From Nakamurella sp. PAMC28650 (lineage in GTDB: Bacteria > Actinomycetota > Actinomycetes > Mycobacteriales > Nakamurellaceae), in assembly GCF_014303395.1 (NCBI RefSeq), contig NZ_CP060298.1, positions 4,979,001-5,043,000 of the forward strand: a stretch of DNA of 64,000 nucleotides. The letters run 5' to 3'. The position numbers were made by a program, and so were the translations under genes. Positions 57,565 through 64,000 of the stretch are shown in pieces. Position 1 is the first letter of the stretch; every line of letters begins with the position of its first letter. Below the pieces are notes generated by a model. That model did no database searches, was not told the DNA's origin, and saw only the letters and a list, made by a program, of their open reading frames with translations.

Positions 57565-58959
57565 ATGGTTCAACGTATGAGCCATGATCAGGCCACCCGA
57601 TGCGCCGTCTACCTCCGAATGTCCCTGGACGCCACCGGCGAGGAACGGGGCATCTCACGCCAACGCGAGGATTGCGAGAAGATCGCCAAGGCCCGGGGCT
57701 GGACCATCGTCAAGGAGTACGTGGACAACTCGATCAGTGCGTCCGACAAACGGAAGGATCGACCCGGTTACAATGCTCTAAGTAGCGCATATGTGGCTGG
57801 AGAATTTACCGCGATCATCTGCTGGGACTTGGACCGGCTCACCCGGCAACCCCGGCAGATGGAAGACTGGATAGACCATGCCGAGGAAGGATCCCTGCTT
57901 CTCGTCACAGCGAATGGCGACGCGGACCTGACGACCGACAGCGGGCAGACGAACGCCCGGATCCGCCTCGCGATCGCCAAAGGGGAGATGTCTCGGAAGT
58001 CCGCCCGCCAGAAGCGGGCGGCGCTACAGCGGGCTCAACTTGGCAAGCCCCCGAAGGGCGCACGATTGACCGGGTACACCACGGACGGGGCGGTCATCCC
58101 TGCGGAAGCAGTGATCGTTGCAGGGCTATTTAACCGATTCCTCGCCGGAGACTCGCTCCACGGACTGACTGCCTGGCTGAACGACTCTGGAACGGTCACC
58201 CGGACCGGATCGCCGTGGAACCATTCGACCGTGAGGACTATCCTGACCAACCCCCGCTATGCGGGTCGGGCGGTCTACCAGGGCAAGGTGACCGGCGTGG
58301 CGGGCAACTGGAATGCGGTGGTCGGTGATGCGGTATTCGACCTGGTTCAGGCCAAGATCTCGGACCCAAGGCGGCGGACGCAGGTCGGCACCGACAGGAA
58401 GTATCTCGGGTCGGGGTTGTACTTGTGCGGTGTGTGCGATCGACCCTTGCGGAGCCACTCGGGCGGTCGCTACCGCTGCCCGGAGGGCGGCCACGTCACG
58501 CGCATGTTGGCATCGATCGATCGGTACGTCCTAGACGTCCTACGTGCCCGCCTGGTCCTCCCGGACATCGCGGGCGTCCTGATGATGCCCCAGGACGACC
58601 CCGTTGCCCAGCACGCGACCGCCGAGATTGCCCGGCTTCGGGCCAGGCTAGTCACGATCGAGTCCGATTATGACGCAGGTCTGATCGACGGCTACCGGTT
58701 CAATGTGGCCCAGGAAAAAGTTCAAGTCGAACTGAACACTGCTCTGGCTCAGCAGATTCGCGCCATGGCCGGCGCTAGCGCGGCCGCCACTCTCAGCGCC
58801 CCGGACCCGGTTGCCGCGTTCGATGCGGCCTCACTCGGCGAACAACGCGCTGTGCTCAATCTGTTCATGACCGTCCGGTTGCACCCGGCGAAACGTGGCG
58901 TCAAGTTCCACGAACAGCAGGAAACGGTACGAATTGAGTGGAGGACTGTAAGCCCATGA
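57565..58959 (+). CDS. large serine recombinase (integrase)
   Basis: 464 residues. The resolvase catalytic domain has the nucleophile Ser20 in CAVYLRMSLDATGEERGISRQRE and the later WDLDRLTRQPRQMEDW and ANGDADLTTDSG. Then comes a recombinase domain (GYTTDGAVIPAEAVIVAGLF..., NPRYAGRAVYQG), a zinc ribbon (CGVCDRPLRSHSGGRYRC) and a coiled-coil stretch (ATAEIARLRARLVTIESDYDAG). This is the architecture of phage-type integrases that join attP and attB. Start at 57565 or the ATG at 57577. It is the first gene of the element. Confidence 0.93.
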   Translation: MVQRMSHDQATRCAVYLRMSLDATGEERGISRQREDCEKIAKARGWTIVKEYVDNSISASDKRKDRPGYNALSSAYVAGEFTAIICWDLDRLTRQPRQMEDWIDHAEEGSLLLVTANGDADLTTDSGQTNARIRLAIAKGEMSRKSARQKRAALQRAQLGKPPKGARLTGYTTDGAVIPAEAVIVAGLFNRFLAGDSLHGLTAWLNDSGTVTRTGSPWNHSTVRTILTNPRYAGRAVYQGKVTGVAGNWNAVVGDAVFDLVQAKISDPRRRTQVGTDRKYLGSGLYLCGVCDRPLRSHSGGRYRCPEGGHVTRMLASIDRYVLDVLRARLVLPDIAGVLMMPQDDPVAQHATAEIARLRARLVTIESDYDAGLIDGYRFNVAQEKVQVELNTALAQQIRAMAGASAAATLSAPDPVAAFDAASLGEQRAVLNLFMTVRLHPAKRGVKFHEQQETVRIEWRTVSP

Positions 58960-59396
58960 CAGAGATTCCGATCGTCTGCTCCTCGCCCATCCACGGGTCC
59001 AAAACTGCGACTTGTGGGGTCGTCACGCGACTCGGTGGCCTGAACGCAGGGCGCCACTCAGATCCGTACGCCACCATCGCGCCAAAAGGGCCGGTCAACC
59101 CCGGCGTGACCGTGATAGTTTTGAACGAACTCAATCGACCGCAAGCCGACCCTCCCCATAGGTCAGACGTCGCGTTGCCCCCTCTAGCCGACCTCGTTGC
59201 ATTGGGCATTGCGGGCGGCAACAAGGACAACCGGCGGACTCGAATCCGGATCGAATGCTCTCTATGTAAAAGAGTCGTCGTAGTTACGGCTGAGACGGCA
59301 AACTGGCTGGCAACGCAAATCTACCGGGCGGGCATGCTGGAAGTGACGATGGATTTCTTGATCCAGGCCACCAAGGATCGCCGCAAGTTGCGCTAA
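58956..59396 (+). CDS. unknown element protein with CxxC
   Basis: 146 residues. The ATG overlaps the integrase stop (ATGA) and GGAGG lies 11 bases upstream. I do not recognise a family. A C-terminal part, RIRIECSLCKRVVVVTAETANWLATQ, has a single CxxC that could be half a zinc site. The N-terminal half has polar loops without a motif. Coupled translation with the integrase could mean an excision or control role, but that is inference. Confidence 0.6.
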   Translation: MTEIPIVCSSPIHGSKTATCGVVTRLGGLNAGRHSDPYATIAPKGPVNPGVTVIVLNELNRPQADPPHRSDVALPPLADLVALGIAGGNKDNRRTRIRIECSLCKRVVVVTAETANWLATQIYRAGMLEVTMDFLIQATKDRRKLR

Positions 59397-59517
59397 CCGC
59401 GCCATGCTGCTACAGTCATCCCTGGTTTGCGAGCAGTAGCGCAGCCAGATTGGCCCTCTACTACGGCATTCAACTGGTCAGCGCCGGGGTTGGTTCACCG
59501 TACCCCCGGAGCACCCC

Positions 59518-59733
59518 ATGCCTGACGACATCTTCAACTGGCGAATTCCCCGTGCAAAGGTCGCCGCCCTAACGCGATCTCGACCCGCGACAGACCCCGA
59601 CCTCATCAACGCACGTCGCGACCTTCGGGTTGCGCGGCTCGCAGAGCATGTGGCCCGTGTGGTCGCTGAGGCTCCGCCCCTGACTGCAGATCAGCGCGAC
59701 CGCCTCGCTGCTCTTCTGGGCGGGGGTAACTAA
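59518..59733 (+). CDS. small helical protein, unknown
   Basis: 71 residues, mostly helical and Arg/Ala-rich (MPDDIFNWRIPRAKVAALTR ... PPLTADQRDRLAALLGGGN). GGAG lies 6 bases before the ATG. Proteins ending in LTADQRDRLAALL are common in actinobacterial prophages and integrative elements, but no function is known to me. The 121 bases before it show no gene. Confidence 0.6.
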   Translation: MPDDIFNWRIPRAKVAALTRSRPATDPDLINARRDLRVARLAEHVARVVAEAPPLTADQRDRLAALLGGGN

Positions 59734-59736
59734 ATC

Positions 59737-60297
59737 ATGACCCCAACACAAAACCCCCCGACACAAAGTCGAGGGGCTGATGATCTGCTGGCCGCCGATC
59801 ACGACCATGATATCACCGATGGGCAAGGCGGCGCCACTGATACCGAGGTGCGCTTCGCCGCTCTCCTGCTGTCAAATTTGCCGCTGTCCACCCTGCTCGA
59901 ACTGATGGAACCGCTCGCCCGGGAAATGTTTGTTGCACCGATCCCGCGATGGGTCTTTCAGGTAGCGATCGTTTGTATCGGCGAGGGCGTCAGCCCCGAC
60001 CCAGGGATTTTGCACGACGTCGCGTTGAGGCATCGAATTGACGTTCCGCCGGCCTTTCGTGGACACGTTGTGTCCAGGCTATGGAGTCTGCAAGACATGG
60101 CCCCGGCGGCCCCGGCGGCCCGGTACTACCGGGACCTGTTGCTGACGAACCATTGTCGCCGCACCACTGAGCTGGTCGGTAACCGAATCTCTGCGGCGGC
60201 CTGGTCGGGTGAGCTGGCCGAGGTGCATGCGGTCGTCTCCGGCGAACTGAGCGCGCTCGCTGCGCTCCTGTCGGTGGCAGTTGATCACAATGTCTGA
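59737..60297 (+). CDS. DnaB N-terminal-domain-like protein
   Basis: 186 residues. After a polar start, EVRFAALLLSNLPLSTLLELMEPLAREMF...VFQVAIVCIGEGVSPDPGILHDVAL...YYRDLL has the pattern of the helical N-terminal domain of DnaB helicase (E-x-x-LL-x-L, two-helix F-x-x-x-x-R-x-V-F). The ATPase domain is absent, so it is a DnaB-N-only protein, often found next to element replication ATPases. It overlaps the DUF3631 gene by 8 bases. Proposed role: replication accessory or helicase decoy. Confidence 0.6.
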   Translation: MTPTQNPPTQSRGADDLLAADHDHDITDGQGGATDTEVRFAALLLSNLPLSTLLELMEPLAREMFVAPIPRWVFQVAIVCIGEGVSPDPGILHDVALRHRIDVPPAFRGHVVSRLWSLQDMAPAAPAARYYRDLLLTNHCRRTTELVGNRISAAAWSGELAEVHAVVSGELSALAALLSVAVDHNV

Positions 60298-61441
60298 CCG
60301 CGACTTCGATTTCGGTTCGGCGCAGTGGGACGACCCGCTGGACAACCGCCCGGACCCGGTGGGCAGCGCAATGGTGGGCGCGGCGCTGCTGGACGCCGTG
60401 GCGGAGGCGATCGATCGGTATGTCATCGCCCCATCGTCCGCAGCTCGGGACGGGGTGGTGCTGTGGATCGCGGCTACCCACGGTCTGGCGGCGTGGAACA
60501 ACGCCCCCCGGCTGGTCATCAACTCGCCCGAGAAGCGTTGCGGCAAGACCCGTTTCCTCGAGGTCATCGCTGGGATGTGCCATCGCCCGATGATGACGGC
60601 GAATGTCTCGACGGCCGTGCTGTACCGGGTGATCGACAAAGAGCAGTCGCCACCGACGATTCTGTTAGACGAGGCGGACACCATCTTCGGCACGAAGGTC
60701 AAGGCCGAGCAAAACGAGGACCTCCGCGGACTGCTGAACGCTGGGCACAGCCGGGCGGCCACCACCTGGCGGTGCGTCGGCCCGAACCAGACCCCGACCG
60801 AGTTCTCGGTCTATGCCATGGCCGCTCTTGCCGGGATCGGCAACATGCCGGACACGATCACCGACCGGGCCGTCAACATCACCATGCGCCGCCGGGCGAA
60901 CGGCGAAACCGTCGATCCCTACCGGGAGTTCCGCGACGGACCTGCCCTGCACGCGCTGCGCGGACAACTCGGGGATTGGGTCGAGGGCAACATCGATCGG
61001 CTGCGTTCGGCCGATCCGGTGATGCCACTGGAAGACCGGGCGGCCGACAACTGGGCGCCCTTGATCGCCTTGGCTGATCTTGCCGGTGGGCACTGGCCCG
61101 CCCGGGCACGGGAGATCGCGCTCGTCCTGACCGCCGAGCACAACGACGCCGACGCAGCGGAGTCGCTGAACGTCCAACTGCTCCGCGACATCTCGGAGGT
61201 GTGGACGAACCGGCCCGACAACTTCATCGGCTCCGGAAAGTTGGCCGCGCAACTCCGCAGCGACGAGAACGCGCCCTGGGCCGAGATCGACCTCACCCCG
61301 CGACGATTGTCCATTCGGCTGAAAGGCTTCGGCATCACCCCGGGCCACAACGCCGCAAGGACCGAACGCGGCTACGGGCGCGACGACTTCACCGACGCCG
61401 TGGCCCGATACCTGCCCGCCCCGGACCCGGACGCCCAATGA
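60290..61441 (+). CDS. DUF3631-type P-loop ATPase
   Basis: 383 residues. Walker-A-like NSPEKRCGKTRFLEVIAG, Walker B PTILLDEADTIFG, sensor-like GIGNMPDTITDRAVNITMRR, and a C-terminal winged-helix-like segment (GSGKLAAQLRS...TPRRLSIRLKGFGI). This layout is that of the DUF3631 proteins in actinobacterial elements, usually called replication or primase-linked ATPases. The ATG at 60290 is chosen (overlap with the previous gene); a TTG at 60281 adds three residues. Likely needed for replication of the excised element. Confidence 0.82.
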   Translation: MSDRDFDFGSAQWDDPLDNRPDPVGSAMVGAALLDAVAEAIDRYVIAPSSAARDGVVLWIAATHGLAAWNNAPRLVINSPEKRCGKTRFLEVIAGMCHRPMMTANVSTAVLYRVIDKEQSPPTILLDEADTIFGTKVKAEQNEDLRGLLNAGHSRAATTWRCVGPNQTPTEFSVYAMAALAGIGNMPDTITDRAVNITMRRRANGETVDPYREFRDGPALHALRGQLGDWVEGNIDRLRSADPVMPLEDRAADNWAPLIALADLAGGHWPARAREIALVLTAEHNDADAAESLNVQLLRDISEVWTNRPDNFIGSGKLAAQLRSDENAPWAEIDLTPRRLSIRLKGFGITPGHNAARTERGYGRDDFTDAVARYLPAPDPDAQ

Positions 61442-61626
61442 TGGCGTCTGCAACCGTCCAACCGTCCAGCACCCCCGATGACCTGGCGAAACGTCCGGAC
61501 GCATCCCAACGGCCGGACGGATCGAACCGTCCAGCCCGATCATCCGTCCCGCAAGTTTCCGCAGGTCAGACCCCATATTGGACGCTTGGACGCTTCGGGA
61601 CACATCAGGACGGGGGGCTGTCGTGA
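61438..61626 (+). CDS. tiny polar protein, unknown
   Basis: 62 residues, MMASATVQPSSTPDDLAKRP..., rich in Ser, Pro, Arg and Gln. Its ATG overlaps the ATPase stop (ATGA) and its stop overlaps the next start (GTGA), so it lies in a chain of coupled genes, the main reason to accept it. No motif. Confidence 0.5.
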   Translation: MMASATVQPSSTPDDLAKRPDASQRPDGSNRPARSSVPQVSAGQTPYWTLGRFGTHQDGGLS

Positions 61627-61805
61627 CCCGGCCCGCTGCCCTCTCGTGGTGCGACGGCTGTCAGCGGCGCGCTCCCCATGTGCGCTTCGATGACCGAGCC
61701 ACCGCATACTGCGAATTCTGCGGTCACTGCACCATCCGGCGCCTGTCGGGTCGGCCACCGCCCCGAGATCCAGCTACCGGCCGACGCCCGACGAGCACAA
61801 GGTGA
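61623..61805 (+). CDS. tiny zinc-ribbon-like protein
   Basis: 60 residues with two CxxC pairs, WCDGCQRRAPHV and YCEFCGHC, 20 residues apart, a candidate zinc ribbon. The GTG overlaps the preceding stop by four bases. Possibly a DNA- or protein-binding adaptor of the element. No known family. Confidence 0.55.
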   Translation: MTRPAALSWCDGCQRRAPHVRFDDRATAYCEFCGHCTIRRLSGRPPPRDPATGRRPTSTR

Positions 61806-61809
61806 ACCC

Positions 61810-61992
61810 ATGAAACGCACTACCGCCGACATCCGTACTGCCCTCGATGCCCTGGCCGCCGTAGCCGATCAAGACCTGGAGGCGACGCCGGGCCAGCGGG
61901 CCTACATTGCGGGCGCCGTCTCGGCACTCCGATGGACACTCGGAGAACCTGACCCATCGGGTCAGTTGATACCTAGGGACCCCTTGGTATAA
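61810..61992 (+). CDS. tiny helical protein, unknown
   Basis: 60 residues, MKRTTADIRTALDALAAVAD ... RAYIAGAVSALRWTLGEPDP. AGGTGA lies 6 bases before the ATG. Its last codons overlap the palindrome before the second recombinase gene. No family recognised; helical dimer-like sequence. Confidence 0.55.
   Translation: MKRTTADIRTALDALAAVADQDLEATPGQRAYIAGAVSALRWTLGEPDPSGQLIPRDPLV
61970..61989. promoter_or_regulatory. 20-base imperfect palindrome before the small recombinase
   Basis: TACCTAGGG-AC-CCCTTGGTA, 8 of 9 arm bases paired, 13 bases upstream of the recombinase ATG. Another perfect 7-base inverted repeat (CTGACCC-ATC-GGGTCAG) is at 61949-61965. The pair could be the recombination site or operator of this recombinase. 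Confidence 0.45.
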
Positions 61993-62001
61993 GGTTTGGG
62001 C

Positions 62002-62688
62002 ATGGCCCGCCCCCGCAAGACCTCCAATTCCCGGCCCCGGCCGCTCGCCCTCGGTTATGTTCGGGTGTCTACCACCGACCAGGTGGACAACGGCGCCAGC
62101 CTCGACGCACAACGCGCGGCGCTGACCGCCGAAGCCGCCCGCCGGGGCTGGGACTTGGAGATCGTCGCCGACGAAGGACTCAGCGCCAAGACGATGAACC
62201 GCCCGGCCCTGCAAGACGCACTGGACCGTCTCGACAGAGGTGACGCCGATGCGCTGCTCTCGATCCGCCTGGACCGGATCTCCCGCTCCGTGGCCGACTT
62301 CGCCGGGCTGATCGACCGAGCAGGCCGCAAAGGCTGGGGCCTGGTCCTCCTGTCGCCGAACATTGACCTGGCCGACCCCGCCGGACGATTCACCGCCAAC
62401 GTGCTCGCCTCCGCTGCACAGTACGAGCGCGAACTGATCGGCGTGCGTACCCGCGAGGGCATGGCGCAGCGGAAGGCCGAAGGCGTGAAGTTTGGGCGCA
62501 CCCGCAACGTCCCCGACGCCGTGCTCGCCCGGATTCTCGCCGCTCACGCCGACGGTTCTGGCTGGTCGACTATCGCCCGCGCCCTGAACAGTGAAGGCGT
62601 GCCCACTGCGCAGGGCGGCCGCGTTTGGTACCCGGCGACCGTGCGGAAGGTCTGCTTATCCGGGACGAACGCCCGATCGCACGGGTAG
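62002..62688 (+). CDS. small serine recombinase (resolvase/invertase type)
   Basis: 228 residues. Catalytic domain LGYVRVSTTDQVDNGASLDAQRAAL with the nucleophile Ser in YVRVS, and IRLDRISRSVADFAGLIDRA; then a short DNA-binding tail with a helix-turn-helix (ILAAHADGSGWSTIARALNSEGVPTAQGGRVW). No zinc ribbon or coiled coil, so it is distinct from the integrase at 57.6 kb. The ATG at 62002 is preferred over a TTG at 61996. Its role could be dimer resolution or inversion. Confidence 0.9.
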   Translation: MARPRKTSNSRPRPLALGYVRVSTTDQVDNGASLDAQRAALTAEAARRGWDLEIVADEGLSAKTMNRPALQDALDRLDRGDADALLSIRLDRISRSVADFAGLIDRAGRKGWGLVLLSPNIDLADPAGRFTANVLASAAQYERELIGVRTREGMAQRKAEGVKFGRTRNVPDAVLARILAAHADGSGWSTIARALNSEGVPTAQGGRVWYPATVRKVCLSGTNARSHG

Positions 62689-62745
62689 GCCGCGCAGGGG
62701 CCCGTGGGACGGACGCGCTGTAGCCACCCTTGCAGGATTTGGGAC

Positions 62746-62787
62746 GGTCCCGCCGAGCCGTAGGGGGGATTCAAGCCCGGCGGGACC
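62746..62787. terminator. 10-base hairpin after the small recombinase
   Basis: GGTCCCGCCG and CGGCGGGACC pair perfectly across 22 bases, 58 bases after the recombinase stop. No T-run follows. The 271-base gap to the transposase holds this hairpin and the IS left end only. Confidence 0.5.
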
Positions 62788-62882
62788 TCGGAGCGGGGCC
62801 ACATCGCTAACGACCGACCGCACGCTCCTGCCGATCAGACTAAAGCACCTCTGGCGAACCGCACGGCAGCCGACTAGTCTAG

Positions 62883-64000
62883 TACTACAGTCGCGGTTAT
62901 TTTGATCTTGTCGGCGTGTCTTTGCAGGTGAATGTCGGGGTTGGACCGATCCTGCGGGGATGGGTGATGATCTGTGTGTGGCGCAGGTGCAGGAGTGGGC
63001 GGACGGGTTGGCGGAGTTGCACGCCTTGATCGGACGGCGTTTTGCCAGGTCAGAGCCCCGCGAGCATGCGTTGGCGTATGTGCAGGGGTTGCTCTCGGGC
63101 GAGGAGCGGAAGAACTCCTGGACGTTGTCGGAGCGGGCCGGGGATGCCACCCCCGACGGGATGCAACGGCTGCTCTCGACCACCGACTGGGACCCTGATC
63201 TGGTCCGTGCCGATCTGCAGACCTACGTGGTGTCGCAGCTGGGTGACCCGGGCGGTGTGCTGATCATCGACGAGACCGGATTTTTGAAAAAGGGCACCCG
63301 CTCCGCCGGGGTCTCCCGGCAGTATTCCGGCACCGCCGGGCGGATCGAGAACTGTCAGATCGGGGTGTTCCTGACCTACGCGACCCCGGCCGGTCGGACG
63401 TTCCTGGATCGAGAGTTGTACCTGCCCAAAGCATGGACCGATGACCCGGGCCGTTGCGCCGCCGCCGGGATCGGCCCGGACGTCGAGTTTGCGACCAAAC
63501 CTGAACAGGCCATGGTGATGCTGCAGCGCGCCGTCGATAATGGTGTGCCGGCCCGCTGGGTCACCGCCGATGAGGTCTACGGGCAGCACTCCAAACTCCG
63601 CGTGAAGATCGAACAGCTCGGCCTGTCCTACGTTCTGGCCGTTCCGGTCAACCAGCACGTCATCGCCGCCGGCCCGCGGGAGGGCCGCGAATACCGGGCC
63701 GATGAATTGATCGCAGCTTTGCCGGCGCAGGCCTGGCGTCGACGGTCGGCGGGCAAAGGAGCCAAAGGTGACCGACTGTATGACTGGGCCAGAACACCGA
63801 TCCACGGCATCAACTTCCCCGACTCCAGCTATTGGCTGCTGGCCCGCCGCAGCATCACCGACCCCACCGACCTGGCCTACTACCTGTGCCACGCCCCCGC
63901 CCGCACCGGCCTGACCGAACTGGTCACCGTCGCCGGAACCCGTTGGGCCATCGAAGAAACCTTCCAAACCTCCAAAGGCCAAACCGGCCTGGACCACTAC
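62883..64000 (+). mobile_element. IS701-family insertion sequence, left part
   Basis: The transposase gene begins at 62960 and runs off the window. A left end is likely at or near 62883, just after a CTAG at 62879-62882; IS701 elements commonly duplicate a 4-base YTAR target. Both the boundary and the terminal repeat need the right end, which lies outside the window. Confidence 0.6.
62960..64000 (+). CDS. IS701-family transposase, partial
   Basis: 347 codons are visible, open to the right edge. The DDE nuclease blocks are GGVLIIDETGFLKKGTRSAG (first Asp at residue 104), WVTADEVYGQ (second Asp) and WAIEETFQTSKGQTGLDHY (Glu, near residue 330). The N-terminal part LAYVQGLLSGEERKNSWTLSE and RQYSGTAGRIENCQIGVFLTY are diagnostic of IS701 transposases. 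The ATG at 62960 or GTG at 62978 is the start. No frameshift is seen, so the copy may be intact. Confidence 0.93.
   Translation, partial: MGDDLCVAQVQEWADGLAELHALIGRRFARSEPREHALAYVQGLLSGEERKNSWTLSERAGDATPDGMQRLLSTTDWDPDLVRADLQTYVVSQLGDPGGVLIIDETGFLKKGTRSAGVSRQYSGTAGRIENCQIGVFLTYATPAGRTFLDRELYLPKAWTDDPGRCAAAGIGPDVEFATKPEQAMVMLQRAVDNGVPARWVTADEVYGQHSKLRVKIEQLGLSYVLAVPVNQHVIAAGPREGREYRADELIAALPAQAWRRRSAGKGAKGDRLYDWARTPIHGINFPDSSYWLLARRSITDPTDLAYYLCHAPARTGLTELVTVAGTRWAIEETFQTSKGQTGLDHY

Larger units (their letters stand above)
57536..62880 (+). mobile_element. compact integrative element with two serine recombinases
   Basis: Nine tightly packed plus-strand genes, many overlapping by 1-8 bases: large serine integrase, unknown 146-residue protein, 71-residue protein, DnaB-N-like protein, DUF3631 ATPase, three tiny ORFs and a small serine recombinase. 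GC content is lower and codon use more relaxed than in the flanks. No capsid, terminase, conjugation or relaxase gene is seen. It ends against an IS701-family element. The exact ends are not proven; the left limit is set at the 18-base repeat and the right limit before the insertion sequence. Confidence 0.6.

Noticed and set aside
62755-62790. tRNA-like T-arm (GGATTCAAGCCC) near the element end
   Set aside because: The stem does not close into a proper T-arm and no acceptor, D-arm or anticodon arm fits; the sequence is explained by the 10-base hairpin.
63050-63997. 315-codon minus-strand open frame at the right edge
   Set aside because: Exactly antisense to the IS701 transposase, no recognisable protein features.

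Overview
The window is high-GC, densely coded chromosome of an actinobacterium. The signs are GTG/TTG starts, the mycothiol gene mshB, an actinobacterial EF-P with a PGKGP loop, an LpqW-like lipoprotein beside typA, and a 7Fe ferredoxin next to a DapC-type aminotransferase. The gene order of several blocks matches, from memory, Mycobacterium tuberculosis Rv2533c-Rv2540c (shikimate genes, efp, nusB), Rv1165-Rv1178 (typA, lpqW, mshB, Rv1171, fdxC, aminotransferase) and Rv1201c-Rv1205 (dapD, dapE, LOG protein). The dipeptide-transporter and repeat content fits a Nakamurella/Frankiales-type lineage, but genus is inference.

Layout. 0.1-6.5 kb (minus strand): aroC-aroK-aroB-aroQ-(decayed pepQ)-efp-nusB, then an acyltransferase-3 membrane protein. 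6.8-15.7 kb: LOG-family hydrolase, acetate transporter, dapE, exported lysozyme-like protein, dapD, B-lectin, CHAD protein, dapC, fdxA; three steps of diaminopimelate/lysine synthesis lie within 7 kb. 15.7-29.6 kb (minus): small membrane protein, mshB, MFS transporter, a complete peptide ABC transporter (fused double ATPase, two permeases, lipoprotein) with a PH-domain gene inserted on the opposite strand, then lpqW and typA. 30-31 kb: a lone AbiEi/DUF559-like protein bracketed by clusters of a 9-base motif. 31.3-39 kb: a polar amino acid ABC transporter, a NUDIX protein, and a thiamine ABC transporter headed by a clear TPP riboswitch. 39-45 kb: GT87 mannosyltransferase, GT-C-like membrane protein translationally coupled to a cytochrome P450, an SDR and a small acidic protein. 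45-54 kb (minus): an operon of Ser/Thr-rich exported protein, sensor kinase and LuxR-type regulator, and a 2,069-residue alpha-2-macroglobulin-like protein lacking the thioester motif.

54-64 kb is accessory. A GNAT and a VOC protein are followed by a decayed VapC tail, an intact vapBC pair with its palindromic operator, and a compact mobile element (about 57.5-62.7 kb). The element carries a large serine integrase, small unknown proteins, a DnaB-N-like protein, a DUF3631 ATPase, three tiny ORFs and a second, small serine recombinase. An IS701-family insertion sequence runs off the right edge.

The most unusual material is the compact two-recombinase element, the motif clusters around the AbiEi-like gene, a dispersed GATCAAC-containing intergenic repeat, strong hairpins placed inside operons, and two gene remnants (pepQ, vapC) that show local decay. 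No rRNA, tRNA or CRISPR array was found.
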